This document shows positions 34,843 to 42,160 of a DNA stretch of 63,004 nt, in pieces (within the stretch, counting starts at the first letter, position 1; every line of letters begins with the position of its first letter). Source of the DNA: DATADF01 sp046263155 (lineage in GTDB: Bacteria; Actinomycetota; CADDZG01; WHSQ01); assembly GCA_046263155.1 (NCBI GenBank), contig JBHELF010000023.1:1-63004 (forward strand), written 5' to 3'. The position numbers and the translations under genes are program-made. The notes under the pieces are model-generated. The model had not been told where the DNA came from, made no database searches, and was given only the letters and a program-made list of their open reading frames with translations.

Positions 34843-35594
34843 CCGGTCACCCCGCTAACCGTGCGCGAAATCAACACCAGCACGACAACGGTCCCGATCG
34901 ACAAGCCGACGGCCGTTGTGCCGAGAAGGACCGACCGACCCCGCGGGGCAGTTAAGGCCACGCCGATTCCCTTGTAGAGGAGCCACAACGACCAGGCGGC
35001 CAGAAAGGTCCCGCCGGCGATGGATATAGCCGCCCACAGTTTGGCCAGAGGGTCCGCCAGGCGCTCACTTGTAAATGTCTCGGGACCGACGATCAGGAGG
35101 TCGAGAGGTAACAGGATGGCCAGGGCGAGCATCTGGGGGAAAAGCGCAAGCCCCCAAACCGATCGAAAAACTGCGGCGGAGGCTTGGGGGCGGGCGGGTG
35201 GCCGGCCGGACCCAGAGGGCGCCGATGTATCTGAAGCCATGGAACGGAGTAGGGGGCCGCTCAGCGCGCCCCAAAGATGTTGCAGCGCCAGGCCGAGGGC
35301 GGCAGCAAGAAAGAACGACGCGATGAGAAAGTCCCAACGGAAGTCGGCCGCAGCAACTTCTCTCAGGTGAAGTAAGGACGCGAGCTTCAGCCACAAAAGG
35401 CACAGCGCGCCGAAGCCCAATGCCCCGATGACACTGGGCGCATAACCCTCGCCGGGACGTCGACCGCTCTGCTCTCGCCGGAGGGTCGACTTGATCGCCG
35501 CGCCGAACCCGGCCTCGGGCGCCACAAGAACGGCACGGAGAGTGGGGCCGATGCGGCCCTTCCCGCCCGCCCGAGACACCGCCGCCTCGCTCAC
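34839..35594 (-). CDS. Yip1-like polytopic membrane protein embedded in the purine operon
   Basis: A 251-residue protein with a polar N terminus and about five hydrophobic segments: VIGALGFGALCLLWLKLASL, FLIASFFLAAALGLALQHLW, LALFPQMLALAILLPLDLLI, ISIAGGTFLAAWSLWLLYKG and TTAVGLSIGTVVVLVLI. The arrangement, with a cytosolic spacer (SGSGRPPARP) in the middle and the closing LWLLYKGIG motif, resembles Yip1/YIPF-domain proteins. I place the start at GTG 35594, which overlaps the purC stop (GTGA); a GTG 21 bp upstream is also open. No enzymatic residues are visible. Its location between purC and purS with 4-bp overlaps on both sides shows firm co-expression with purine synthesis; a transport or membrane-tethering role is speculation. 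Confidence 0.75.
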   Translation of the reverse strand: MSEAAVSRAGGKGRIGPTLRAVLVAPEAGFGAAIKSTLRREQSGRRPGEGYAPSVIGALGFGALCLLWLKLASLLHLREVAAADFRWDFLIASFFLAAALGLALQHLWGALSGPLLRSMASDTSAPSGSGRPPARPQASAAVFRSVWGLALFPQMLALAILLPLDLLIVGPETFTSERLADPLAKLWAAISIAGGTFLAAWSLWLLYKGIGVALTAPRGRSVLLGTTAVGLSIGTVVVLVLISRTVSGVTG

Positions 35595-36475
35595 GGAGCG
35601 ACCTCGTCCAGCCACTCGCCAAATGGCCGGCCGCTGACTCTTTCGTACGCCTCCACGTAGCGCGCGCCGGTAGCGGCAACGACATCGGCGGGGAGGTCGG
35701 GAGGAGGAGGCTCATGGTTCCAGCCGGTCGAGTCGAGCCAGTCGCGCACAAATTGCTTGTCAAACGAGGGCTGAGATCCACCGGGGGCGTACGAGTCTGC
35801 GGGCCAGAAACGACTCGAATCCGGCGTAAGCACTTCATCGATCAGGATGACCTCGCCATCCACCTCGCCGAATTCAAATTTCGTGTCCGCGATGATGATC
35901 CCCCGCTCATAGGCGCGCGCCGTCGCGAACTTGTAGATCTCGAGGGCGTAGTCGCGGGCCGCTTCGTAGGTCGACACGCCGACGATCTCGGCAGCCGCGT
36001 CCTCCGTGATGTTCTCGTCGTGGCCGGTCGTCGCCTTTGTGGCTGGCGTCAGGATCGGCTCCGGCAATCTTGATGATTCTGTAAGACCATCGGGCAGCCG
36101 GTGGCCGCATACCTCGCCCGACGCGAGGTATTCCTTCCAGCCGCTTCCCGACAAATACCCCCGCACGACGAACTCGACGGGGAGGGGCCGGGCTCGACGG
36201 CACAGCATCGCCCTCCCGGGCAGATCGTCGAGACCGACGTCGGGGAGATCGACCGCCGATATAGAGATCAGATGATTCGGGCAGATCGACTCCGTCGCCT
36301 TGAGCCAATAGTGAGATAGCCCGGTCAGTACCTTGCCCTTGTCCGGAATGAGTTGTGGGAGCACGACGTCGTAGGCGCTGATGCGGTCCGACGCGACAAG
36401 AAGTAAGCGATCTTCCCCAACCGCGAACAGCTCTCTGACCTTCCCCGACCCGACGTGCGCGGCTTCAGAACTCAT
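35591..36475 (-). CDS. purC: Phosphoribosylaminoimidazole-succinocarboxamide synthase (SAICAR synthetase)
   Basis: Condenses CAIR with aspartate using ATP. The 294-residue length and the blocks SGKVRELFAVGEDRLLLVAS, DRISAYDVVLPQLIPDKGKV, ARPLPVEFVVRGYLSGSGW, IIADTKFEFGEV, LIDEVLTPDSSRFWPA and PSFDKQFVRDWL identify it. Start ATG 36475, which overlaps the purB stop by 4 bp (ATGA). Complete. Confidence 0.97.
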   Translation of the reverse strand: MSSEAAHVGSGKVRELFAVGEDRLLLVASDRISAYDVVLPQLIPDKGKVLTGLSHYWLKATESICPNHLISISAVDLPDVGLDDLPGRAMLCRRARPLPVEFVVRGYLSGSGWKEYLASGEVCGHRLPDGLTESSRLPEPILTPATKATTGHDENITEDAAAEIVGVSTYEAARDYALEIYKFATARAYERGIIIADTKFEFGEVDGEVILIDEVLTPDSSRFWPADSYAPGGSQPSFDKQFVRDWLDSTGWNHEPPPPDLPADVVAATGARYVEAYERVSGRPFGEWLDEVAP

Positions 36476-37767
36476 AGCTGCGCGAGCCTTTCGAAGATCA
36501 CATCGACATTGGCTAAGTAGGGCCCGACATCGAAACACGATTCAATCTCATCGGGATCCAGATGTGCCGTCACGTCCACGTCCGACTTCAGGAGCTCCGC
36601 CAGTGGGCGGCCCTCGTCCCAGGCGGCCATCGCGTTTCGCTGCACAAGCGCGTAGGCGTCCTCGCGTTGGAGACCCTTAGCAAGGAGTCGCGTAAGGACG
36701 GTTTGAGAGTGGACGAGGCCTTCTGAGGCCTCCAGATTCGCGAGCATGCGACGCGGGTGGACCACCAGTCCGTCTATGACCCAGCGCATCCGATCGAGCA
36801 TGTAATCGAGAAGAATGGCCGCGTCGCCGAGCGTGATGCGCTCCACGGATGAATGGGAGATGTCGCGCTCATGCCACAGCGCGATGTTCTCCATCCCGGT
36901 GAGCGCGAATGAACGCAATAGCCGGGCAAGTCCGCAGATCCGCTCGCAAACAATGGGATTGCGCTTGTGAGGCATCGCCGATGAGCCTTTTTGCCCCGGA
37001 GCGAATGGCTCCTCAACCTCGCGCAGCTCCGTGCGCTGCAGATGCCTGATCTCCGTAGCGAACCGCTCCAGGGACGCGCCCGTGATGGCGAGAGCCGCTA
37101 ACCAAGCCGCGTGCCGGTCGCGCGCCACCACCTGCGTGGAAGCTTCATCGGCACGAAGGCCCAGCCGGTCGCATACATAGGACTCCACCTCCGGCTCGAG
37201 TTGCGAATACGAGCCGACGGCTCCCGACAGCTTGCCCACCGCCACCGAGTCCCGTGCCGACCGAAGGCGCTCCCGGTCCCTGGCCAGCTCAAAGGCCCAG
37301 CCCGCGAGCTTCAGGCCGAACGTCGTGGGCTCGGCATGCACGCCATGAGTCCGACCGGCCATGACGGTCGTTCGGTGCTCCTCCGCTTTCCGCCGAATGG
37401 TCTGAAAAAGGAGGCCGACGCCCTCGATAAGAAGATCCGAGGCATCCCGCAAAGCCACCGCCGTCGCGGTGTCGAGAACATCCGAAGACGTCATTCCATA
37501 GTGAAGATGACGTCCGGCTTCGCCTGCGTTCTCACGGACGTTCTCGATAAAAGCGACGACGTCGTGATGGCGCTCAGCCTCGATCTCGGCTATTCGAGCG
37601 ATATCAAAGCCCGCCTTTTCCTTCAGGAGGTTGAGGTCCTCCGTCGGAACCTGGCCCAGGCGCATACGAGCCTCGACCGCGAGGAGTTCGATATCCAGCC
37701 AGCGTTGAAACTTGGCCTGCTCGGAGAACACGGCCGCCATCTCGGGGCGGCTGTAGCGGGGTATCAC
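36472..37767 (-). CDS. purB: Adenylosuccinate lyase
   Basis: Fumarase-superfamily lyase used twice in purine synthesis: SAICAR to AICAR, and adenylosuccinate to AMP. Visible blocks in 431 residues are HYGMTSSDVLDTATAVALRD, MAGRTHGVHAEPTTFGLKLA, the signature loop QKGSSAMPHKRNPIVCERI with the catalytic Ser, and LWHERDISHSSVERI. Start GTG 37767 with AGATAGG upstream. There is a 99-bp gap to purE, the largest inside the operon, which might hold an internal promoter. Confidence 0.97.
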   Translation of the reverse strand: MIPRYSRPEMAAVFSEQAKFQRWLDIELLAVEARMRLGQVPTEDLNLLKEKAGFDIARIAEIEAERHHDVVAFIENVRENAGEAGRHLHYGMTSSDVLDTATAVALRDASDLLIEGVGLLFQTIRRKAEEHRTTVMAGRTHGVHAEPTTFGLKLAGWAFELARDRERLRSARDSVAVGKLSGAVGSYSQLEPEVESYVCDRLGLRADEASTQVVARDRHAAWLAALAITGASLERFATEIRHLQRTELREVEEPFAPGQKGSSAMPHKRNPIVCERICGLARLLRSFALTGMENIALWHERDISHSSVERITLGDAAILLDYMLDRMRWVIDGLVVHPRRMLANLEASEGLVHSQTVLTRLLAKGLQREDAYALVQRNAMAAWDEGRPLAELLKSDVDVTAHLDPDEIESCFDVGPYLANVDVIFERLAQL

Positions 37768-37866
37768 CTATCTATCCTATCGAGCGATACATGTGACTCG
37801 ACGTTGATTCGACGCGGGAATTGATCGACTTCGGGCCGCGGGTGAAGGCGTGCGCGAGGCACCGAA

Positions 37867-38331
37867 CTAAAGCTTCAGGCCCCCCGCCAACTCCTGCTTG
37901 AAGGTGCGCAGAGTTTCTCGCAGGGTTTCGTCCGAAGTCGCGATTATCTGTGCCGCCAGCACCGCGGCGTTCTTCGATCCACCGATGGCGACGGTCGCTA
38001 CCGGAACTCCCGGCGGCATCTGGACGCAGGAATACAGCGCGTCCGCCCCGGCCAGGCCTTCTTGGTAGAGGGGTACCCCGATCACGGGAAGGAACGTGTG
38101 AGCCGCGACGACGCCCGGCAAATGAGCCGCCAAGCCTGCGCCGGCGATGATTGCCTTGAGGCCACGACCCGCTGCGTCCCGCGCGTATTGAGTCACTCGA
38201 TCGGGCGCCCGATGCGCCGACATGACCTCGATCTCCCAGGGGACGTTGAAACGATCGAGGACCGAGCCGGCCTTCTCCATTATCGGCATGTCGGAATCGG
38301 ACCCCATGACGATTCCGACCAAGGGGTTCAT
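37867..38331 (-). CDS. purE: N5-carboxyaminoimidazole ribonucleotide mutase
   Basis: Class I PurE, moving the carboxyl group from N5-CAIR to CAIR. The 154-residue protein has GIVMGSDSDMPIMEKAG, EVMSAHRAPDRV, AIIAGAGLAAHLPGVVAAHT, PVIGVPLYQEGLAGADALYS and MPPGVPVATVAIGGSKNAAV. Class I PurE normally needs PurK, which is not in the window. ATG 38331 overlaps the purD stop by 4 bp. Confidence 0.97.
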   Translation of the reverse strand: MNPLVGIVMGSDSDMPIMEKAGSVLDRFNVPWEIEVMSAHRAPDRVTQYARDAAGRGLKAIIAGAGLAAHLPGVVAAHTFLPVIGVPLYQEGLAGADALYSCVQMPPGVPVATVAIGGSKNAAVLAAQIIATSDETLRETLRTFKQELAGGLKL

Positions 38332-39611
38332 AGTGAGGACTCCTCTACCTGCGCGGCATGGGCCGCGATGTCGATCCTGAAGTGTTGCCCCTCGAATCGG
38401 ATTGCAGAGATGGCCTCATATGCCCGCGAACGAGCGCCGGCGATAGTGGAGTCAAGCCCGCTGATGGACAGGACGCGACCTCCGGCCGTCACAAGCCGGC
38501 CCTCCTCCAGGGCAGTTCCGGCATGGAAAACAAGGACTTCCTGCGCGCTTGCGGCATCGAGACCCGTGATGGGCACCCCCGTTCGATATGCCCCGGGATA
38601 GCCCCCGGAGGCAAGCACCACCGTTACACAGGCCTTCGGCGTCCAGTCCAGCTTCGCCCCTTCCAGCTGCCCGGTCGCCGTCGCCCAACAGAGCTCTCCA
38701 AGGTCGCTGGTCATCCGGGGGATCAAGGCTTGGGTCTCGGGATCTCCAAAGCGAGCGTTGAACTCCACAACCTTAGGCCCCTTGCTCGTAAGAGCGAGAC
38801 CGGCGTAGAGGGCCCCGACGAAGGGGGTACCCCGGGTGGCGAGGGCGCGGATCATCGGCTCCAGGATCTCGGCAGCGATGGAGTCGGCCGCACCGGGGGG
38901 GCATTCAGGCACGGGACTGTACGCGCCCATACCTCCGGTGTTCGGTCCGGCGTCTCCATTAAGTGCGCGCTTGAAGTCCTGGGCCGGCTCGCAAGCGACG
39001 AAATGCCGACCGTCCGTGAAGCAGATCAACGAGAGTTCGGGGCCCTCTAGATGTTCCTCGATAACGACCGTGGACCCGGCTTCCCCAAAGGCGCCGCGCT
39101 CAAGGCGATCGCGTACGGCCTCTACCGCGTCGGCATGGTTCTCGGTCACAGTCACCCCCTTGCCCGCCGCGAGGCCGTCGGCTTTAACAACGTAGGGCGG
39201 CCCGAAAGCCTCCAACGCGTCGATCGCCTCGTCCGTGCTTTGGCAGCGGCGCCAAGCCGCCGTTGGGACCGCGGCTTCGTCCATCAGCTGCTTGGAGAAT
39301 GACTTCGACCCCTCCAGGCGCGCCGCGTCCGCATCAGGGCCAAAGACGGCGATTCCCTCCGTTCGCAATGCGTTGCCGATACCAGCCACTAAAGGTGCTT
39401 CCGGGCCGATTACGACAAGGGAGCTCCCCGTTCGGCGGCACACGTCGAGCACCGCCTCTGAATCTGCCGGGTCGCCCGCAAAGAGTTCGCAGAAATCGGC
39501 CATGCCGGGATTGCCGGGCAGCGCGTAGAGCTGTGTAACCACCGTGGAGCGGCTCAAGCCCCATGCGAGCGCACTCTCCCGGCCGCCAGACCCGAGAAGA
39601 AGGGTCTTCAA
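38328..39611 (-). CDS. purD: Phosphoribosylamine-glycine ligase (GAR synthetase)
   Basis: ATP-grasp ligase joining phosphoribosylamine and glycine. From TTG 39611 the protein begins LKTLLLGSGGRESALAWGLS, the expected nucleotide-binding start; the TTG overlaps the purA TGA as TTGA. Other blocks are PLVAGIGNALRTEGIAVFGP, PYVVKADGLAAGKGVTVTEN, GPNTGGMGAYSPVPECP and VVEFNARFGDPETQALIPRM. The 427-residue length is normal. An upstream in-frame TTG would extend it about 84 bp into purA and is unlikely. Confidence 0.96.
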   Translation of the reverse strand: MKTLLLGSGGRESALAWGLSRSTVVTQLYALPGNPGMADFCELFAGDPADSEAVLDVCRRTGSSLVVIGPEAPLVAGIGNALRTEGIAVFGPDADAARLEGSKSFSKQLMDEAAVPTAAWRRCQSTDEAIDALEAFGPPYVVKADGLAAGKGVTVTENHADAVEAVRDRLERGAFGEAGSTVVIEEHLEGPELSLICFTDGRHFVACEPAQDFKRALNGDAGPNTGGMGAYSPVPECPPGAADSIAAEILEPMIRALATRGTPFVGALYAGLALTSKGPKVVEFNARFGDPETQALIPRMTSDLGELCWATATGQLEGAKLDWTPKACVTVVLASGGYPGAYRTGVPITGLDAASAQEVLVFHAGTALEEGRLVTAGGRVLSISGLDSTIAGARSRAYEAISAIRFEGQHFRIDIAAHAAQVEESSL

Positions 39612-40921
39612 GAGGCGGTCTTCATTGCCCGAGCGCGCTTCTTGCTCTCGGCAAAGAGCACGACTTGGTCGCGCCGCGGCCCTACGGATACCCACGTCAC
39701 GGGCACATCAACCAGCTCCTGGATCGTCTCCAAATAGCTGACCGCCTGCGCGGGGAGCTCGTCGTGCGAACGGGCCGACGATATAGAGGATGACCATCCC
39801 GGCAGCTCCCGATAAACGGGCCGGCACTTATTGAAGATCGTCTGATGCGGCGGGAACTCTTCATACCGTCGGCCTTCGAATTCGTAGGCAATACACACTT
39901 TGATCGTCTCAAATTGCGAGAGCACGTCGAGTTTCGTCACGACCAGTTCGGTCAGGGAGTTCATACGGGCGGCATAGCGCGCGGCGACCGCGTCGAACCA
40001 GCCGCACCGACGTTTGCGACCCGTCGTCGTCCCGTACTCCTGTCCCGTCTCGACCAGGATCTCTCCGTCGGCGGGATCCGCCTCCGAGGGGAATGGTCCT
40101 GCCCCCACGCGTGTGCAATAAGCCTTCGAGATTCCGATGATTCGCTCGATGTCCCGCGGTCCGACGCCCGCGCCGGCACAGGCTCCCCCCGCCACCGGGT
40201 TCGACGAGGTCACGTAGGGATAGGTGCCGTGGTCCAGATCGAGCATCGTCGCCTGGGCACCTTCAAAAAGCACCGTCTTCTGTTCGTCCAGGGCTTTCTG
40301 AATTATCAAAGCCGTATCGGTTATGTGCGAGCGAAGCCGGTCACCATACGCGGCGTATTCCTGTTGGATCGCGTCCTTATCCAATGGGAGCCGGCCGTAG
40401 ACGCGCGTTAGGAGAAGATTTTTCTCTTTTAGGGCGATCTCCAGCTTTTGAGAAAAGATCTTTTCATCTAGAAGATCTTGGACTCGCAGACCTATGCGCG
40501 CGGCTTTGTCCGCGTACGCCGGGCCGATCCCTCTCTTGGTGGTGCCCAGTCGGTTGTTCCCGAGACGCCGCTCGGTCACGCGATCGAGCTCGAGGTGGTA
40601 GGGCATGATCAAGTGAGCGTTACCCGAGAGCAGCAGCTTGCCCGTGTCGATGCCGCGAGCTTCAAGGGATTCCATCTCCTCGATCAGGACCTGGGGATTT
40701 ACCACGACGCCCGCAGCTATCACGGGAGTGCAGTGCTCGTAGAGAACGCCGGTGGGAACTAGATGAAGCGCGTAGCGTTCCCCTCCCACAACGATCGTGT
40801 GCCCGGCGTTGTTACCGCCCTGATAGCGGACTACGAAGTCTGTTTTCTCGGCGAGAAGGTCGGTTACCTTGCCTTTTCCTTCATCGCCCCACTGGATGCC
40901 GACCAGGGCGATTCCGGGCAC
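39608..40921 (-). CDS. purA: Adenylosuccinate synthetase
   Basis: GTP-dependent first step from IMP to AMP. The 437-residue protein starts with GIALVGIQWGDEGKGKVTDL and has RYQGGNNAGHTIVVGGERYA, TTKRGIGPAYADKAARIGLR, FEGAQATMLDLDHGTYPYVT and GRKRRCGWFDAVAARYA. The GTG at 40921 overlaps the dodecin stop by 1 bp. It is second in the operon after dodecin, with purD overlapping its 3' end. Confidence 0.97.
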   Translation of the reverse strand: MPGIALVGIQWGDEGKGKVTDLLAEKTDFVVRYQGGNNAGHTIVVGGERYALHLVPTGVLYEHCTPVIAAGVVVNPQVLIEEMESLEARGIDTGKLLLSGNAHLIMPYHLELDRVTERRLGNNRLGTTKRGIGPAYADKAARIGLRVQDLLDEKIFSQKLEIALKEKNLLLTRVYGRLPLDKDAIQQEYAAYGDRLRSHITDTALIIQKALDEQKTVLFEGAQATMLDLDHGTYPYVTSSNPVAGGACAGAGVGPRDIERIIGISKAYCTRVGAGPFPSEADPADGEILVETGQEYGTTTGRKRRCGWFDAVAARYAARMNSLTELVVTKLDVLSQFETIKVCIAYEFEGRRYEEFPPHQTIFNKCRPVYRELPGWSSSISSARSHDELPAQAVSYLETIQELVDVPVTWVSVGPRRDQVVLFAESKKRARAMKTAS

Positions 40922-41124
40922 TATCGCTCGATTCGGAACTTAATGCGGACGTGCGTCAGGTACTCGGTGATCTTTCCGTCCGACACATTGCATGACGTTT
41001 CGAGCACGTCCATGCCGTTGATGCCCCGAATCGTTCGAGCTGCTTCGGCCAGCGCCTGATTAGCCGCGTCGCGCCACGACTCGGAGGAGACTCCTACAAG
41101 ATCGATCGTCTTGATAACTGCCAC
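40921..41124 (-). CDS. Dodecin family flavin-binding protein
   Basis: A 67-residue small alpha/beta protein forming hollow dodecamers that bind flavins (riboflavin/FMN) or CoA. IKTIDLVGVSSESWRDAANQ, ALAEAARTIRGINGMDVLE and YLTHVRIKFRIE are diagnostic; the Trp that stacks with the flavin is present. Start GTG 41124 with AAGGAG upstream. It is the first gene of the purine operon and overlaps purA by 1 bp. Flavins derive from GTP, which may explain the link, but this is inference. Confidence 0.92.
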   Translation of the reverse strand: MAVIKTIDLVGVSSESWRDAANQALAEAARTIRGINGMDVLETSCNVSDGKITEYLTHVRIKFRIER

Positions 41125-41179
41125 AGTGAACGGCTCCTTTGGGCGGACCGGATCGCAAATCCGCTCCTCGTCCGGCGGG

Positions 41180-41185
41180 ATTCTA
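41180..41185 (-). promoter_or_regulatory. Possible -10 element for the dodecin-purine operon
   Basis: TAGAAT on the minus strand, 56 nt upstream of the dodecin GTG, in the 131-bp divergent gap. No convincing -35 is found at 16-18 bp; the nearest fit is CGCTTA. This is the only clear -10-like sequence in the gap. Confidence 0.35.
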
Positions 41186-41255
41186 CAAAGTTAGGCATCA
41201 TGTAAGCGGTTCTGGCGCGGCGCAAGCGGCGCTGCGAGGATGAAGGGGGAACCGG

Positions 41256-41822
41256 ATGATCGACGCCGACCTGTTTCAGATGCTCACGCTGGGCCTTCTT
41301 GGGCTCATCCTCCTGGTTGCACTTCTCATCTACTCCGCCGTAGCAGCAATCCGGAAGTCCGGAGGCATGTCCCAGGCGGCCCCTGCCGAGAGCACCGCGG
41401 CCGCCCCCATGGTGACGTCCACTGCGCAGTACGAACCCGCTCCCCAACCGATAGCCGCAGCTGCTCCCACGCCCGCTGCCCAGGTCGCCCCTGCCGCGGC
41501 ACAGCCGGTGGCGACCGCTGCCGCGCCGGCCGCGGGGGCCGAGCCCCAGGATCAACCGTTCGAGCGCGATGGGCGCTGGTGGTTCCGGCGCGGTACCGAG
41601 CTTCTCGTGTACGACGAGGGCACGGGCCAATGGGTAGCCGCTCCGCCCGGCGGAGTCGCTGGAACCGGGACCGCCGCGGCGGCCGGGACCGCTGCCGCGC
41701 CATCGGCGGTGCTTGCCGGAGAGCAAGCGGGGGCCGGAGCTTTCTGGAAGTGTCCGTCCTGCGGCGCCGTCAACGGCGCGACGGCCACCACGTGTCGGAT
41801 GTGTTTCACGGCGCGTCCGTAA
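41256..41822 (+). CDS. Membrane-anchored protein with C-terminal RanBP2-like zinc finger
   Basis: A 188-residue protein with one N-terminal membrane helix (LGLLGLILLVALLIYSAVAAI), an Ala/Pro-rich linker of about 60 residues, a small beta motif FERDGRWWFRRGTELLVYDE, and a C-terminal zinc finger. The finger reads FWKCPSCGAVNGATATTCRM and then C, fitting W-x-C-x2-C-x3-N-x6-C-x2-C of the RanBP2 type, which is uncommon in bacteria. ATG 41256 has GAAGGGGG upstream. It is divergent from the purine operon, and its 3' end overlaps the convergent small membrane protein by 17 bp. I do not know its function; the finger suggests a protein or RNA contact close to the membrane. Confidence 0.7.
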   Translation: MIDADLFQMLTLGLLGLILLVALLIYSAVAAIRKSGGMSQAAPAESTAAAPMVTSTAQYEPAPQPIAAAAPTPAAQVAPAAAQPVATAAAPAAGAEPQDQPFERDGRWWFRRGTELLVYDEGTGQWVAAPPGGVAGTGTAAAAGTAAAPSAVLAGEQAGAGAFWKCPSCGAVNGATATTCRMCFTARP

Positions 41823-42099
41823 AGCCGGCAACACGCTCGCAGAAAGGGCCGACTAGGGGCAGCCGCATCTTTTTGCCGCGAGCGGTCGCTACCAATAGAA
41901 CAAGCCACAAGCTCAGACCCGCCACAAAAACCGCGCTTGTCGCAACGCGGGAGGCGACGCTAGCCACGTACAGAAGCAGCGGCCACGCTACTCCCAGGAA
42001 GACTGATTGCAGCCCGTGGAAACGCGTGTCGCCGCTCGATCCAGTAAAGAAAGCAATCGCCCCGGATAGCGGAGGCAATAAATAGGCAAGCGCGCTCAT
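41806..42099 (-). CDS. Small polytopic membrane protein (DUF4870/Tic20-like)
   Basis: A 97-residue protein with three hydrophobic segments: LAYLLPPLSGAIAFFTG, HGLQSVFLGVAWPLLLYVAS and TSAVFVAGLSLWLVLLVATA. The RFHGLQS motif after the first helix is typical of DUF4870/Tic20-like proteins (xRFHAxQSxxL). The end RLPLVGPFCERVAGF is also consistent with that group. Its 3' end overlaps the zinc-finger gene by 17 bp in opposite orientation. Function unknown. Confidence 0.7.
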   Translation of the reverse strand: MSALAYLLPPLSGAIAFFTGSSGDTRFHGLQSVFLGVAWPLLLYVASVASRVATSAVFVAGLSLWLVLLVATARGKKMRLPLVGPFCERVAGFTDAP

Positions 42100-42160
42100 C
42101 GCCTAAAGCTAGTGTCTGAGCACGTCCTCGCCAAGCTTGCCGGGCCGCGAAGATAGGGGC

